Source of the DNA: an uncultured Hyphomonadaceae bacterium
Lineage (GTDB): Bacteria; Pseudomonadota; Alphaproteobacteria; Caulobacterales; Maricaulaceae
DNA length: 64,000 nt
Direction of reading: 5' to 3'
NCBI GenBank assembly: GCA_913058335.1
Contig: CAJXPX010000001.1
Location: 1-64,000, forward strand
The stretch's first letter is position 1, and each line of letters starts with the position of its first letter. This document shows, in pieces, positions 36,106 to 47,706 of this stretch. Both the position numbers and the translations under genes were made by a program. The notes under the pieces were generated by a model. The model was not told the origin of the DNA. It was given only the letters and a program-made list of their open reading frames with translations, and made no database searches.

Positions 36106-37587
36106 ATGAGTAAAAAGAACAAAGAATTTCGGCCCAAAGCCCGTCGCCCCCGTGGATTTGAAGACAAGCCAGCTGAGCTGTTGCGCGCCGAGCGCAAGCT
36201 AATCGATGCCGCCTTCTCGGTTTATGACATGAACGGGTTTGAGCCGCTCCAAACTCCGGCTTTTGAATTTGCCGATGTTCTCGGAAAATTCCTCCCGGAT
36301 GATGACCGGCCGAATACAGGCGTCTTCGCGCTGCAGGATGATGACGAGCAATGGTTGTCTCTACGTTATGATTTAACAGCTCCACTCGCCCGATTTGTAG
36401 CAGAGAATTACGACGCTCTCGCGAAACCTTATCGCCGATATCAGGCCGGCAGTGTTTATAGAAACGAAAAGCCGGGACCGGGTCGTTTTCGAGAATTTGT
36501 ACAATGTGACGCCGATTCGGTGGGCGCGGCAGGCCCCGCCGCTGACGCAGAGATGATTATGCTTGCCGCAGAAGTCATGCGGGCCACCGGACTCAAGGAC
36601 GGCCAATATGCTGTGCGCGTAAATAATCGGAAGCTGCTTGACGGCATTTTAGAAAGTTCGGGGGTTCCAAATACGGATGAAGGTGCAATACAAAGACTCC
36701 AGGTTTTGCGTGCTATTGATAAGCTGGATCGGCTTGGTGAAGACGGCGTGGAGGCTCTGCTCGGCGAAGGCCGTGAGGACGAAAGCGGAGACTACACAGA
36801 GGGCGCTAAACTAAACAAAGCCGGAATCAAAGCTGTTCTTGGTTTCACTACGGCGTCTGACCAAGACCGCGGGAAAACCATTGCCACGCTCGAAAACTTG
36901 GTTGGGCAATCCAAGCGCGGCCAAGAAGGCTGCGCCGAACTCACCACTATTGATAAGATTTTGACGTCAACGGGTTTTGGCCCGGAACGTGTAAGTTTTG
37001 ACACGTCTATTGTTCGCGGGCTCGGCTACTATACCGGCCCCGTATTTGAGGCTGAACTCCTCGCAGATATACGTGATCGCAAAGGCCGCCCTGTTCGCAT
37101 CGGTTCCATCGGCGGTGGTGGCCGCTATGATGATCTGGTTTCTAGATTCCGAGGACAGCAAGTCCCGGCTACAGGTTTCAGTTTTGGAGTTTCACGTTTT
37201 CTCTCAGCTCTTGAACGTATGAATGCCTTAAAACAAAGCGTGAAACCGCCCGTCATTATTTGCGCCTTTGATAAATCACTAATGGGAGAATATTTCAAAA
37301 TGGCTGCCGAGCTAAGAGCCTCGGATATCCGCGCTGAAGTCTTTGTAGGCTCAGGAAACGTAACGAAACAGATGAAATATGCGGATCGGCGTAATTCACA
37401 AATTGCCGTATTGGTAGGTAGTGACGAAATGACCAAAGGCGAAGTTACGCTGAAAGACCTTTACGAGGGAGCGAAGGCGGCGAAAGCCATTGAATCCAAT
37501 GAAGAGTGGAAATCGTCCCGCCCTGCTCAAGAAACAGTTACCCGCGACAATTTCGTTTCAGCCGTTAAAGACATGCTGGAAGAGTAG
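36106..37587 (+). CDS. hisS: Histidyl-tRNA synthetase
   Basis: Class II aminoacyl-tRNA synthetase charging tRNA(His). Motif 1 region FEPLQTPAFEFADVL near residue 45, motif 2 YQAGSVYRNEKPGPGRFREF near residue 112, the histidine-specific LGYYTGPVFE near residue 307 and motif 3 GGGGRYDDL near 340; a C-terminal anticodon-binding domain follows. The length of 493 is longer than the roughly 420 of E. coli, with an insertion around residues 195-250. No ribosome-binding site is obvious upstream. The tail is preceded by TTTTTT at 37590. Confidence 0.95.
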   Translation: MSKKNKEFRPKARRPRGFEDKPAELLRAERKLIDAAFSVYDMNGFEPLQTPAFEFADVLGKFLPDDDRPNTGVFALQDDDEQWLSLRYDLTAPLARFVAENYDALAKPYRRYQAGSVYRNEKPGPGRFREFVQCDADSVGAAGPAADAEMIMLAAEVMRATGLKDGQYAVRVNNRKLLDGILESSGVPNTDEGAIQRLQVLRAIDKLDRLGEDGVEALLGEGREDESGDYTEGAKLNKAGIKAVLGFTTASDQDRGKTIATLENLVGQSKRGQEGCAELTTIDKILTSTGFGPERVSFDTSIVRGLGYYTGPVFEAELLADIRDRKGRPVRIGSIGGGGRYDDLVSRFRGQQVPATGFSFGVSRFLSALERMNALKQSVKPPVIICAFDKSLMGEYFKMAAELRASDIRAEVFVGSGNVTKQMKYADRRNSQIAVLVGSDEMTKGEVTLKDLYEGAKAAKAIESNEEWKSSRPAQETVTRDNFVSAVKDMLEE

Positions 37588-37781
37588 CCCCTTTTTTGAA
37601 AAATCTAAATTCTAATCAGTCTTCAATAGTAAATAGGACGGTCGTAATTTGGGCGAAACATTGAATTTTCGGCTTAAAAAAGACCTGCGACATTCCTTCA
37701 CACATGTTTCAGAGCGTTCCCTCTTGAAGGCGAATTTCAGCCTCTTATATGACGTTTGAAATTCAAGAAAGAGGAATCAAT

Positions 37782-38327
37782 ATGCGTAACCGTATCCCCA
37801 ATGTCACCCTAAAAACCCGCGTTAGAAACGAGGCCCTTGAAGGTCCGAACCCTTTCGAGTGGAAAGAAATTGAAACAGCCGATTTTTTCGCTGGTAAAAA
37901 TATCGTTCTTTTTGCCCTCCCTGGCGCTTTTACTCCGACTTGCTCCACGTCGCACCTGCCCCGCTATGACGAACTTTATGAAGAGTTTAAAGCGCAAGGC
38001 GTTGACGAAGTTGTCTGTCTTTCCGTGAATGACGCCTTCGTTATGTATAAATGGGGTCAGGACCAAGGCAATAAAAACATCTTTTTGATGCCTGATGGAT
38101 CCGGTGACTTCACACGTAAAATGGGCATGTTGGTTAAAAAAGACAACCTCGGCTTTGGAATGCGTAGCTGGCGCTACTCCATGTATGTTGAAGACGGCGA
38201 AATCAAAAAAATGTTCGCAGAAGACAGCTTTGGCGATGATTGCCCGACAGATCCTTATGAAGTCTCTGATGCAGACACGATGATGGATTGGCTGAAAAAT
38301 GGCGAAGAGCGTAAAAAAGCCGCTTAG
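37782..38327 (+). CDS. Peroxiredoxin, Prx5 type
   Basis: Thiol peroxidase reducing hydrogen and organic peroxides. The peroxidatic Cys is in PGAFTPTCSTSHLP near residue 49 of the 181-residue form; LKKxGLG-like and MRSWRYSMYVEDGEIKKMFAE segments follow, as in Prx5/AhpE-like redoxins. I use the ATG at 37782 with AGAGGA upstream; the ATG at 37749 has none. The gap 37588-37781 contains no gene. Two strong hairpins follow the stop. Confidence 0.9.
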   Translation: MRNRIPNVTLKTRVRNEALEGPNPFEWKEIETADFFAGKNIVLFALPGAFTPTCSTSHLPRYDELYEEFKAQGVDEVVCLSVNDAFVMYKWGQDQGNKNIFLMPDGSGDFTRKMGMLVKKDNLGFGMRSWRYSMYVEDGEIKKMFAEDSFGDDCPTDPYEVSDADTMMDWLKNGEERKKAA

Positions 38328-38339
38328 AACAAAAAAATA

Positions 38340-38360
38340 GGCGGTGCTTTATGCACCGCC
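38340..38360. other. Perfect 8-bp hairpin after peroxiredoxin
   Basis: GGCGGTGC (38340-38347) pairs with GCACCGCC (38353-38360) around TTTAT. The A-run lies on its left (38331-38337), so on the minus strand it reads as hairpin plus T7, a minus-strand terminator, although no minus-strand gene ends here. On the plus strand it is a 3'UTR hairpin. Confidence 0.7.
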
Positions 38361-38453
38361 AGTTCGAAGGGATGTTTAGCTATATACCCCTTCACCTAAC
38401 AGGTTTGTGTCTAAAAGATGACAAGCTTGTAAAATTAAGTCGCTTTTAAAAGT

Positions 38454-38488
38454 CCCGCTTGAAACATTAAGCGGGTTAAAGTTTTTTT
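38454..38488 (+). terminator. Terminator-like hairpin with T7
   Basis: CCCGCTT (38454-38460) pairs with AAGCGGG (38469-38475); six bases later comes TTTTTTT (38482-38488). It can end the peroxiredoxin transcript, giving a 3'UTR of about 160 bases, or an independent small RNA. Confidence 0.65.
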
Positions 38489-38576
38489 GAGAGACATTTA
38501 TATCTTAAGCCCTCCGAGAGCTTTTCTCTGAATCCAAGCAGAACCAAGCCTTGACCTAGATAAGCCAAAGGCACAC

Positions 38577-39272
38577 ATGGGGCTTATGGCCCGTCTCGAC
38601 TTAAAACTGCTTCCCGTTACCCCTTTTGCCCAAAATTGTTCTCTTCTTTATGATGTGGAGACCAAAGAAGGTGTGCTGATTGATCCGGGCGGCGAACCCG
38701 AAAAACTGAAAGCTGCCATGGATGAGATCGGCATCACTCTCAAAGAAATATGGCTTACCCATGGTCATTTGGATCATGCTGGCGGCGCACAGACACTACG
38801 CGAAGATTTTGGCATTAAGGTCATTGGCCCCCATAAAGACGACCAATTTTGGATGGATGATATTGAGCAGCATTGGGCGCGTTATGGTCATGCAGGAATG
38901 GGCCGCAACGTCGTTCCGGACCGTTATCTCAAAGACGGAGACGAATTAGAGCTTAGCGGTGTAACCTTTAAGGTGGCTCATACGCCTGGGCACACTCCTG
39001 GACATGTGGTCATTTATAACCAGACCATGAAAATTGCCTTTGTAGGGGATGTGCTATTCCGCGGCTCTATAGGCCGGACGGATTTTCCCAAAGGAGATCA
39101 CGCACAATTAATCAACAGCATCACAACCAAGCTCTGGCCTTTAGGCTCTGATATGCGATTTGTCCCCGGGCATGGTCCAATGGGAACATTCGGGGCTGAA
39201 CGTATAGATAACCCTTATGTCGCGGATGACGTCGTCAAACATTCGCAAGCCAATACCAGCGGGCCAGGGTGA
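38577..39272 (+). CDS. Metallo-beta-lactamase-fold hydrolase (YcbL/GloB-like)
   Basis: A 231-residue zinc hydrolase of the glyoxalase II-like group. The metal site is complete: THGHLDHAGG near residue 61, HTPGHTPGH with the next His near residue 142, GDVLFRGSIGRTDFP with the bridging Asp near residue 158, and a final VPGHGP near 203. Members hydrolyse thioesters such as S-lactoylglutathione; the substrate here is not shown. AAAGG lies just before the ATG at 38577; an in-frame ATG follows at 38586. Confidence 0.87.
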   Translation: MGLMARLDLKLLPVTPFAQNCSLLYDVETKEGVLIDPGGEPEKLKAAMDEIGITLKEIWLTHGHLDHAGGAQTLREDFGIKVIGPHKDDQFWMDDIEQHWARYGHAGMGRNVVPDRYLKDGDELELSGVTFKVAHTPGHTPGHVVIYNQTMKIAFVGDVLFRGSIGRTDFPKGDHAQLINSITTKLWPLGSDMRFVPGHGPMGTFGAERIDNPYVADDVVKHSQANTSGPG

Positions 39273-39288
39273 AATAAGACGTGTTTGC

Positions 39289-42200
39289 CTAGTTTTCAGC
39301 AACGCCTTCCTTTTTCAATAGCTCCGACTTTATTTGAGCATTGGAGTTAAAGCTTCGCAAAATATTAAAGAGCTCGCCTTGAACTTCAATGTCGAACTCA
39401 AAAGGTTGACCATTCAGGACTTTCTTATTGGCTCCATTAAAAACAACTCCAAGCTCTACATCTCCGTCTAGTGGGCCGTCTATTGACGCCGTAAGCTCGC
39501 GATAGTTAAATTCCCTCAAAGCCTCCTTCGCCAAGTCATTATAAACGCCTTCATCTCCTGACGACCACGTTTCAAGAATTTTATCGCCTTGGAATCGATC
39601 GTCAGCTTCCGTTTCATCCGCGACGAATCGGATAACTCCACCGTCTTTGGCTTCCAAATATCCATCATCTACAATTACGTTCAGCCCTCGAATGACAATT
39701 GGAAAAACGCCCCTGACTGTTCCTGTTGCCTCCAATTTTTCATTGCCGAACGTCTGTAAAAGTTCGTTAATAGAAACGTCATCAAGCCGCATGACGACCC
39801 TGTTTTCCTCTGCGCCATAAAGCCATGTAAAAGGGTCGAGCTCAAAAGCTCCTAAATTTAACGGCCAAAGCGCACTATATATTTTCACGCCTTCCGGAAC
39901 CAGTTCATATTCGATAATGCCGTCATCCAATGGGATACCTGGATCAAAATTTTCCATTGTCAGAATTTGTCGTCCCTTGGTTTGGAAAGGCATAAGGGAT
40001 GAAAACTCGATCTGAGTATTAAGCCCTGTGACAGGTCCGGGCGCCGTACCAAAGTTCATGTTCATGATATTTAAAACCCCTCCGGATTTTAAGGGTATAT
40101 CTGGCGCAAACTCGAATAGCATGTCGGCGGAAACAGTCCCTTCAACAGCCGCAACTTTACCCGCCAGAGCAGGTGCCAATGTCTGAGGTTGTAATCCAGC
40201 TGGTTCAAATATGAGGCTTTCAAGAACAACATGAGCTGTTCCGGCGCCATCTGCGAAATTGTAACTTATATTCACTGGTGTGTTATTGGCTTTCGGTACG
40301 CGGGCGATAGCTTCCCCGGTAAACATTCCGGCCTCAAATTTTACAGTTCCCATGACCGGCCAATCCGGAATTTCCATGGCATCAGTGGTAAAACTGCCCC
40401 CTTCATGTTCTACAAGGTAATCTTCTGGTGTTCCCGTAACAGCAACGCTCATGCCCTGAACAGCCCCTTGTGGAACAGCAACATCGACAGCGTCAGAGTT
40501 GAAGTTGAATGTTAGGCCGCCATTTGTGCGGTTAACTTTCAACGTTCCTTTTGGAGCGTTTCCGGTCGTTCCTTCGACTGGAAAGCTATCGGATTGCATT
40601 TGTGCCTGTTCAAAAACCAGCGCCCAGTTTTGAGTTTCTGTCCTTGAATTTAACACGCCTTTCGCCCGCGTATTCCCAAGGGTCATATTAAAATCACGCC
40701 CATCGCGTTTGTTTACCGCAGTGAAATCGGCATTTTCCAAACCAGCGTCAATCGTCGCAAGGTTGCCATTCAAGGCAAAGATTTTTTTTCCATCTATGAG
40801 ATCAAGCGTGATACCCTTTAGATCCCAATCCGTTTCAGTCTGAAGCGCTTCGACAACTACTTTTTTGATTTTAGGCACATAGGATAATGACAAACCGTCC
40901 TTTCCGGGCGGCGGCAGACTTAGATTCAATTGGCCCCCTGTTTTGAAACCCTCCACATATCCGCCCGGAACACGGCCATCGAAGTCGACGCCCCCAGCGA
41001 TATTTAGTTTACGCGAAGTAGCCGTTGAATAATCAATAGAGGCTTTGAAAGGAGCTAAACGCGCTGATTCTTTATTCGAAGTCACCTGCCAAGACTTAGT
41101 GGTCGCCATATCCCCTGAAAATCGGGTGATATCTGATAATTGCCATCCATTTTCAGATGCGGCTTCAATCCGCGTTTCTTTAAGAGTCATTGGAATAGGC
41201 TGATTAAGAGCAGCGCCAAATGTGGCCGTCACCCGGTTATTTACGCGGTCCCATTCATAAACAGGCTGTCCTAATGCCGGCGTGATCAAGAGTTCTGTTT
41301 CATCTCGAACCACATCCAAGGGGGAAAGGAGTGAAATGAAAGCATTTTCAGCCTGAAAATTAATATCAGCGGTCGTTTTAATCTCTGATTGTTCTAACAC
41401 ACCCTCTAGAGTTTTCGTCAGAGAAGGGGCAAAATGTTGCGCAATGGGGGTTTTAGATAGAGCGTCTGACAAGGTCAGCATAGTCGCCAAATCTTTCGCC
41501 CGGCTCTTATCGGCAAAGGTGAATTGCTCCGTTAAGAGTTCGATTTGACCATCCAAGCCTATTGGAGAGGAAAGAGAGGTCTCTCGCGTTATCTCTCCAG
41601 TCCAATTGAACAGGCTGCCCGCTAAAGTAAAAGGCTGCGTCTTCAGTCGGTCCGCCGTACCGCTGAGCTGTCCATTAAAAGACATATCGAGGGTTTCAAG
41701 GTCTATAGGTAAGGTTGTTGTCGCCGTTAAAATCCCACTCACTTCAAATGTTGCCTCACTTAGAGCGAGGGTTTCGCGTTCAACGCGCCTGATACGAATT
41801 AAAGACTCTATATTTTTTCTGTCTCCTTCGACATCCAGATCAAGCCGCGCGCTTCCATTCAGCGCCCAACCATTATAATTTAGATCCGTTTCATCAATCA
41901 CCAACGTGGCTTTAAATTCATCCGTCTGATAAATAGTAGCACTCACATCAATTTCAGGAAATCCATAAGGAGTTTCCAGATTAAATGTCGCGTCTTCCAG
42001 GAAAAGCCCGTTTTCCGGTATAGAAAAGCCTCCAGAAGAACTCTCACTCTTGAGCGAAAGCCAGTCGTCAACAATTTTGAAGTTTTCGTCGAGGGTGATC
42101 CGCGCCTGTGGCTGGACGAAACGAAGTCGTTTCATTTTTCCCTGAATCGCTTCCTTCCAGAGGTAATCAGCTTCAATCCGATCAGATGTAAAAAATGGCT

Positions 42201-42483
42201 TTCCATCCGATTGATATGTCAGCTTGATGTTATCAATGATGGCTTCGTTTAGATTAGCAGTCTTAATAGACAGCTCAGCTTCTATGCCTTGGTCTTGCAA
42301 AAGTGATACCACATAACTCTCCAAGACAGAGTATCTATTTGACCAAGTCCAAACCGCTCCTATGACAATTATAAGCAGCACACATAATGAACCAGCCCCA
42401 AGCCATTTCCTCACAGACCATTTTTTGCGCAAGCCACGCCCGGATGTTGTGTTCTTGGATGTATTATCCGACTGGAGTGACAT
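39289..42483 (-). CDS. YdbH-like / AsmA-type large envelope protein
   Basis: A 1064-residue protein anchored by one N-terminal helix (about residues 28-48, LGAGSLCVLLIIVIGAVWTW) with the rest periplasmic and repetitively beta-structured. This layout and the C-terminal segment with VIVDDGYLEAKDGGVIRFV fit the YdbH/AsmA-like group, bridge proteins that carry phospholipids between inner and outer membrane in E. coli (YdbH, TamB, YhdP). It has no partner gene beside it (ynbE, usual with ydbH, was not found). The N-terminal K/R-rich stretch orients it inside-out. Confidence 0.8.
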   Translation of the reverse strand: MSLQSDNTSKNTTSGRGLRKKWSVRKWLGAGSLCVLLIIVIGAVWTWSNRYSVLESYVVSLLQDQGIEAELSIKTANLNEAIIDNIKLTYQSDGKPFFTSDRIEADYLWKEAIQGKMKRLRFVQPQARITLDENFKIVDDWLSLKSESSSGGFSIPENGLFLEDATFNLETPYGFPEIDVSATIYQTDEFKATLVIDETDLNYNGWALNGSARLDLDVEGDRKNIESLIRIRRVERETLALSEATFEVSGILTATTTLPIDLETLDMSFNGQLSGTADRLKTQPFTLAGSLFNWTGEITRETSLSSPIGLDGQIELLTEQFTFADKSRAKDLATMLTLSDALSKTPIAQHFAPSLTKTLEGVLEQSEIKTTADINFQAENAFISLLSPLDVVRDETELLITPALGQPVYEWDRVNNRVTATFGAALNQPIPMTLKETRIEAASENGWQLSDITRFSGDMATTKSWQVTSNKESARLAPFKASIDYSTATSRKLNIAGGVDFDGRVPGGYVEGFKTGGQLNLSLPPPGKDGLSLSYVPKIKKVVVEALQTETDWDLKGITLDLIDGKKIFALNGNLATIDAGLENADFTAVNKRDGRDFNMTLGNTRAKGVLNSRTETQNWALVFEQAQMQSDSFPVEGTTGNAPKGTLKVNRTNGGLTFNFNSDAVDVAVPQGAVQGMSVAVTGTPEDYLVEHEGGSFTTDAMEIPDWPVMGTVKFEAGMFTGEAIARVPKANNTPVNISYNFADGAGTAHVVLESLIFEPAGLQPQTLAPALAGKVAAVEGTVSADMLFEFAPDIPLKSGGVLNIMNMNFGTAPGPVTGLNTQIEFSSLMPFQTKGRQILTMENFDPGIPLDDGIIEYELVPEGVKIYSALWPLNLGAFELDPFTWLYGAEENRVVMRLDDVSINELLQTFGNEKLEATGTVRGVFPIVIRGLNVIVDDGYLEAKDGGVIRFVADETEADDRFQGDKILETWSSGDEGVYNDLAKEALREFNYRELTASIDGPLDGDVELGVVFNGANKKVLNGQPFEFDIEVQGELFNILRSFNSNAQIKSELLKKEGVAEN

Positions 42484-42674
42484 TCGTGTTTGCTTGACCC
42501 TTCCTAATTTGATTTAACCTCCTTACGCTGTGGCGAGACGCAGGACTATAAAAACTTCGTAAGTTTACGAATTGACTGCATTCGGTTAACCATAGATTAG
42601 GGATAAACGGGGAGTATCTGAGCCTATCCATTAACATCGGATAAAAGAGTTCGGTCTCATTAAGGGTTTTATAT

Positions 42675-44087
42675 ATGTCTGATTCTGATTACCAAGCTGG
42701 CACGCCTAGCAAGTTGAGCGCGTTTAAGTCCGGTTTATTAGTCAGGGCATCCGCCTTTCGAGATTTTTCCAACACGACTATCCCTCGTCAAAATCATTTG
42801 AAATTTTTAGGCGTAGCAGGTCTTGTCGCATTTGCTGGCCTTTTTGCTTTACCGAATAATGACTCCCCCGCAGTTCAAGCTGCTGAAGTCGTGAAATTGC
42901 CGATACCTAATATCGATTTAACGCGCTATGATATTGCACTGGACGAAAGTTTTGCAGTGGCGCCTGTAGATCAGACCACACTTACCATCGAATCCGGGGA
43001 TAGTTTGGGACCACTCCTTCAGGAAAACGGCGTGAGTGGTACGGAAGCTTATAGAGTCACTCAAGCTTTTGCCGAAGTCTTCCCGCCGCGTAAGGTGCGT
43101 GTCGGACAAAAATTCGATCTATATTTTCAGGACGGCGAACTCCAAAATCTGACATTCCGGCCTACAGTTGAAAAGACCGTTTTTGTGGATCGCCGTGAAG
43201 ATAATTTTACCGCTCGCGAAATCTCGGCTGAATTCAAATATGAAACAATCGGTGTGAAAGCGAGAGTTGATAATTCGCTCTATCTTGATGCAACGCGCTT
43301 GGGTGCGCCTGACAAGGTGGTGGCTCAGTTCGCTAATATCTATGAGTATTCCGTCGACTTTCAACGCGATATCCAGCCTGGCGATGAATTCGAAATGTTT
43401 TTTGAAGTCGCCCTTGACCGAAAAGGCGAAATTATTAAAGCGGGCGATCTTCTCTATACAAGTTTTTCCCCACGAGGAAAAACTTCGAGCTATTGGCTCT
43501 ATAAAGATTCAGAGGGCTTAGAAAACTTCTACGATCTCGACGGTAAGACAGCGAAACGGAAATTACGAACAACGCCGATCAATGGTGCGCGTCTGTCCTC
43601 CAGCTTTGGACGTCGCAAGCATCCCATATTAGGCTATACAAAAATGCACAGCGGAACTGACTTTGCCGCGCCCCGCGGCACGCCGATTATGGCCGCCGGT
43701 TCTGGAACAGTAGAGCGCGCGAACCGCTATGGTAGTTTTGGGAATTACATCCGTATCCGTCACACGGATGGATATAAAACAGCCTATGCCCATATGAGCA
43801 AATTTGCCAATGGCGTTCGCGCCGGTAGCCGCGTCACCCAAGATCAAATTATTGGCTATGTGGGGACCACTGGCCGCTCAACCGGCCCTCATCTTCATTA
43901 TGAAGTGATGCATAACGGCAATAAAATTAATCCTAGCCGCCTCTCTCAGCTTGACGGAAAACCTCTGGCTAAATCTGAAATGGCGGCCTTCGCCAATCGT
44001 CGCGGCGAGATCGAAACCCTTAGGGCTTCTTCTGAAATTTTAACGCCTGCGCCTGAACTTTCAGTAATGGCGGATGTAGCCCCTTAG
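42675..44087 (+). CDS. M23 (LytM) family peptidoglycan endopeptidase
   Basis: A 470-residue membrane-anchored peptidase. A helix lies at about residues 44-62 (LGVAGLVAFAGLFALP), the middle (about 90-250) is a cyclic Opacity-associated-type adaptor, and the LytM domain starts near residue 305 with SSFGRRKHPI, HSGTDFAAPRGTPI (first zinc ligands), GYKTAYAHMSKF and the HLHYEV motif near residue 410. Catalytic His and Asp are intact, so it should be an active murein hydrolase for cell growth or separation. It is divergent from the YdbH-like gene; the gap 42484-42674 has no recognised boxes. Confidence 0.92.
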   Translation: MSDSDYQAGTPSKLSAFKSGLLVRASAFRDFSNTTIPRQNHLKFLGVAGLVAFAGLFALPNNDSPAVQAAEVVKLPIPNIDLTRYDIALDESFAVAPVDQTTLTIESGDSLGPLLQENGVSGTEAYRVTQAFAEVFPPRKVRVGQKFDLYFQDGELQNLTFRPTVEKTVFVDRREDNFTAREISAEFKYETIGVKARVDNSLYLDATRLGAPDKVVAQFANIYEYSVDFQRDIQPGDEFEMFFEVALDRKGEIIKAGDLLYTSFSPRGKTSSYWLYKDSEGLENFYDLDGKTAKRKLRTTPINGARLSSSFGRRKHPILGYTKMHSGTDFAAPRGTPIMAAGSGTVERANRYGSFGNYIRIRHTDGYKTAYAHMSKFANGVRAGSRVTQDQIIGYVGTTGRSTGPHLHYEVMHNGNKINPSRLSQLDGKPLAKSEMAAFANRRGEIETLRASSEILTPAPELSVMADVAP

Positions 44088-44175
44088 AGTGCAAGTAAAA
44101 CGAGCTTAAAGCTCTATTGATTAAATACCTTCACGCGTTAAACTTGATCCGAAACATAATAAAGGGTCAGGTATC

Positions 44176-44934
44176 GTGAAGAATTTTTTCAATTTCTTTT
44201 TTTCATTTGAAAAGCTCTTAAAAGAAAAGCTTGTCATAGCTGTCTTTTGGCTTGCGATTATTGTTGTTGGATTGTCTTTTCTCTCAACGGCGCTTTACGG
44301 TATTCAATTAGACCCGCTAGCGGCCTTTATACGTCTCGTAAATTTCTTTGCTTCAATATTACTCGCCCTCGCCGTCATCAGATTGTTATCGGAACTGGCA
44401 GTGGCTATTTTCCGGATCAACGACAATTTATCTCCTGATGGGGGGACGTCAGAATCTGCTAACATTGATATAATGGCAGAGACACGCAGAGCCGCCGAAG
44501 CCGCCTCTTTACGGGCCAAAGAATTTACTCATACAGCAACTGAAAAAACCCGTACTTCTTTCGAAGAGGCAAAAGGTAATTTTGATGACCTCTCCGACAA
44601 TGTCAGAAGCAAAAACAAGACGACCTCAAAGTCTAACAAGGCAAAAACTGAAGACATTATGGGTAAAGGTTCCGTTCCGAACGACTCACAAGACCCCACA
44701 CCTGTAAAATCGCTCGAACCCACGGCCACCCCAAAAACAAGAAAGACTACGCCTGCAGCGACAAAGGCCCCCATTAAGAAAAAACCGAAAGCCCAACTTA
44801 CATCTCCAACGTCTAAAACCGCAAAAAAACGAGGGCCCAAGCCTGGTTCTAAAGCGCCGCGTGACAAAGATGGCAACCTCTTAAAAAAAGATGGTACACC
44901 TCGGAAAAAGCCCGGACCAAAATCGCAATCATAA
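44176..44934 (+). CDS. DUF4282 membrane protein with basic AT-hook-like tail
   Basis: A 252-residue protein. The N-terminal 95 residues contain two membrane helices and end in RLLSELAVAIFRINDNL, the signature of the DUF4282 family. The remaining 150 residues are Lys/Thr/Ser/Pro-rich without predicted fold and end in RGPKPGSKAPRDKDGNLLKKDGTPRKKPGPK, which contains AT-hook-like RGPKPG/KKPGPK cores. The start is GTG at 44176. Function is unknown; a basic DNA- or RNA-binding tail on a membrane anchor is an inference. Confidence 0.8.
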   Translation: MKNFFNFFFSFEKLLKEKLVIAVFWLAIIVVGLSFLSTALYGIQLDPLAAFIRLVNFFASILLALAVIRLLSELAVAIFRINDNLSPDGGTSESANIDIMAETRRAAEAASLRAKEFTHTATEKTRTSFEEAKGNFDDLSDNVRSKNKTTSKSNKAKTEDIMGKGSVPNDSQDPTPVKSLEPTATPKTRKTTPAATKAPIKKKPKAQLTSPTSKTAKKRGPKPGSKAPRDKDGNLLKKDGTPRKKPGPKSQS

Positions 44935-44948
44935 AATAAAAGAAAGCC

Positions 44949-44970
44949 CCCCGGCATCACCGGGGAGTTT

Positions 44971-44972
<2 letters not shown>
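44949..44972. terminator. Bidirectional terminator between DUF4282 gene and clpB
   Basis: CCCCGG (44949-44954) pairs with CCGGGG (44960-44965). TTTTT follows on the plus strand (44968-44972), and on the minus strand GCTTTCTTTT follows. It ends both convergent genes. Confidence 0.85.
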
Positions 44973-47550
<2,578 letters not shown>

Positions 47551-47605
47551 CTTTGGTCCTATGTTAATATTCCAATTTCAAAAATTGACAGTTTTCTTTT
47601 CGATT

Positions 47606-47633
47606 ATGTAGGATTTTATTCCTGAATCGCAAG
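47606..47633 (-). promoter_or_regulatory. RpoH (sigma-32)-type promoter of clpB
   Basis: On the minus strand CTTG (47633-47630) is followed after exactly 17 bases by CCTACAT (47612-47606). The alphaproteobacterial heat-shock consensus is CTTG-N17-CYTATNT, so six of seven -10 positions match. It is 56 bases from the clpB start. Confidence 0.65.
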
Positions 47634-47654
47634 TGCCTGATTATCATAAGCCAT

Positions 47655-47680
47655 AAAAAAACCCGGCGAAACCGCCGGGT
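47655..47680 (-). terminator. Terminator after the DUF4167 gene
   Basis: On the minus strand ACCCGGCG (47680-47673 complement) pairs with its mate at 47668-47661 across a GTTT-type loop, then T7 (47661-47655). It separates the DUF4167 gene from clpB. Confidence 0.88.
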
Positions 47681-47706
47681 AAGTCCATTTTAAATACTAA
47701 ACCGCC

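Noticed and set aside
44529-44960. 143-codon minus-strand frame opposite the DUF4282 tail
   Set aside because: It mirrors the basic low-complexity tail and runs into the terminator; no start signal.
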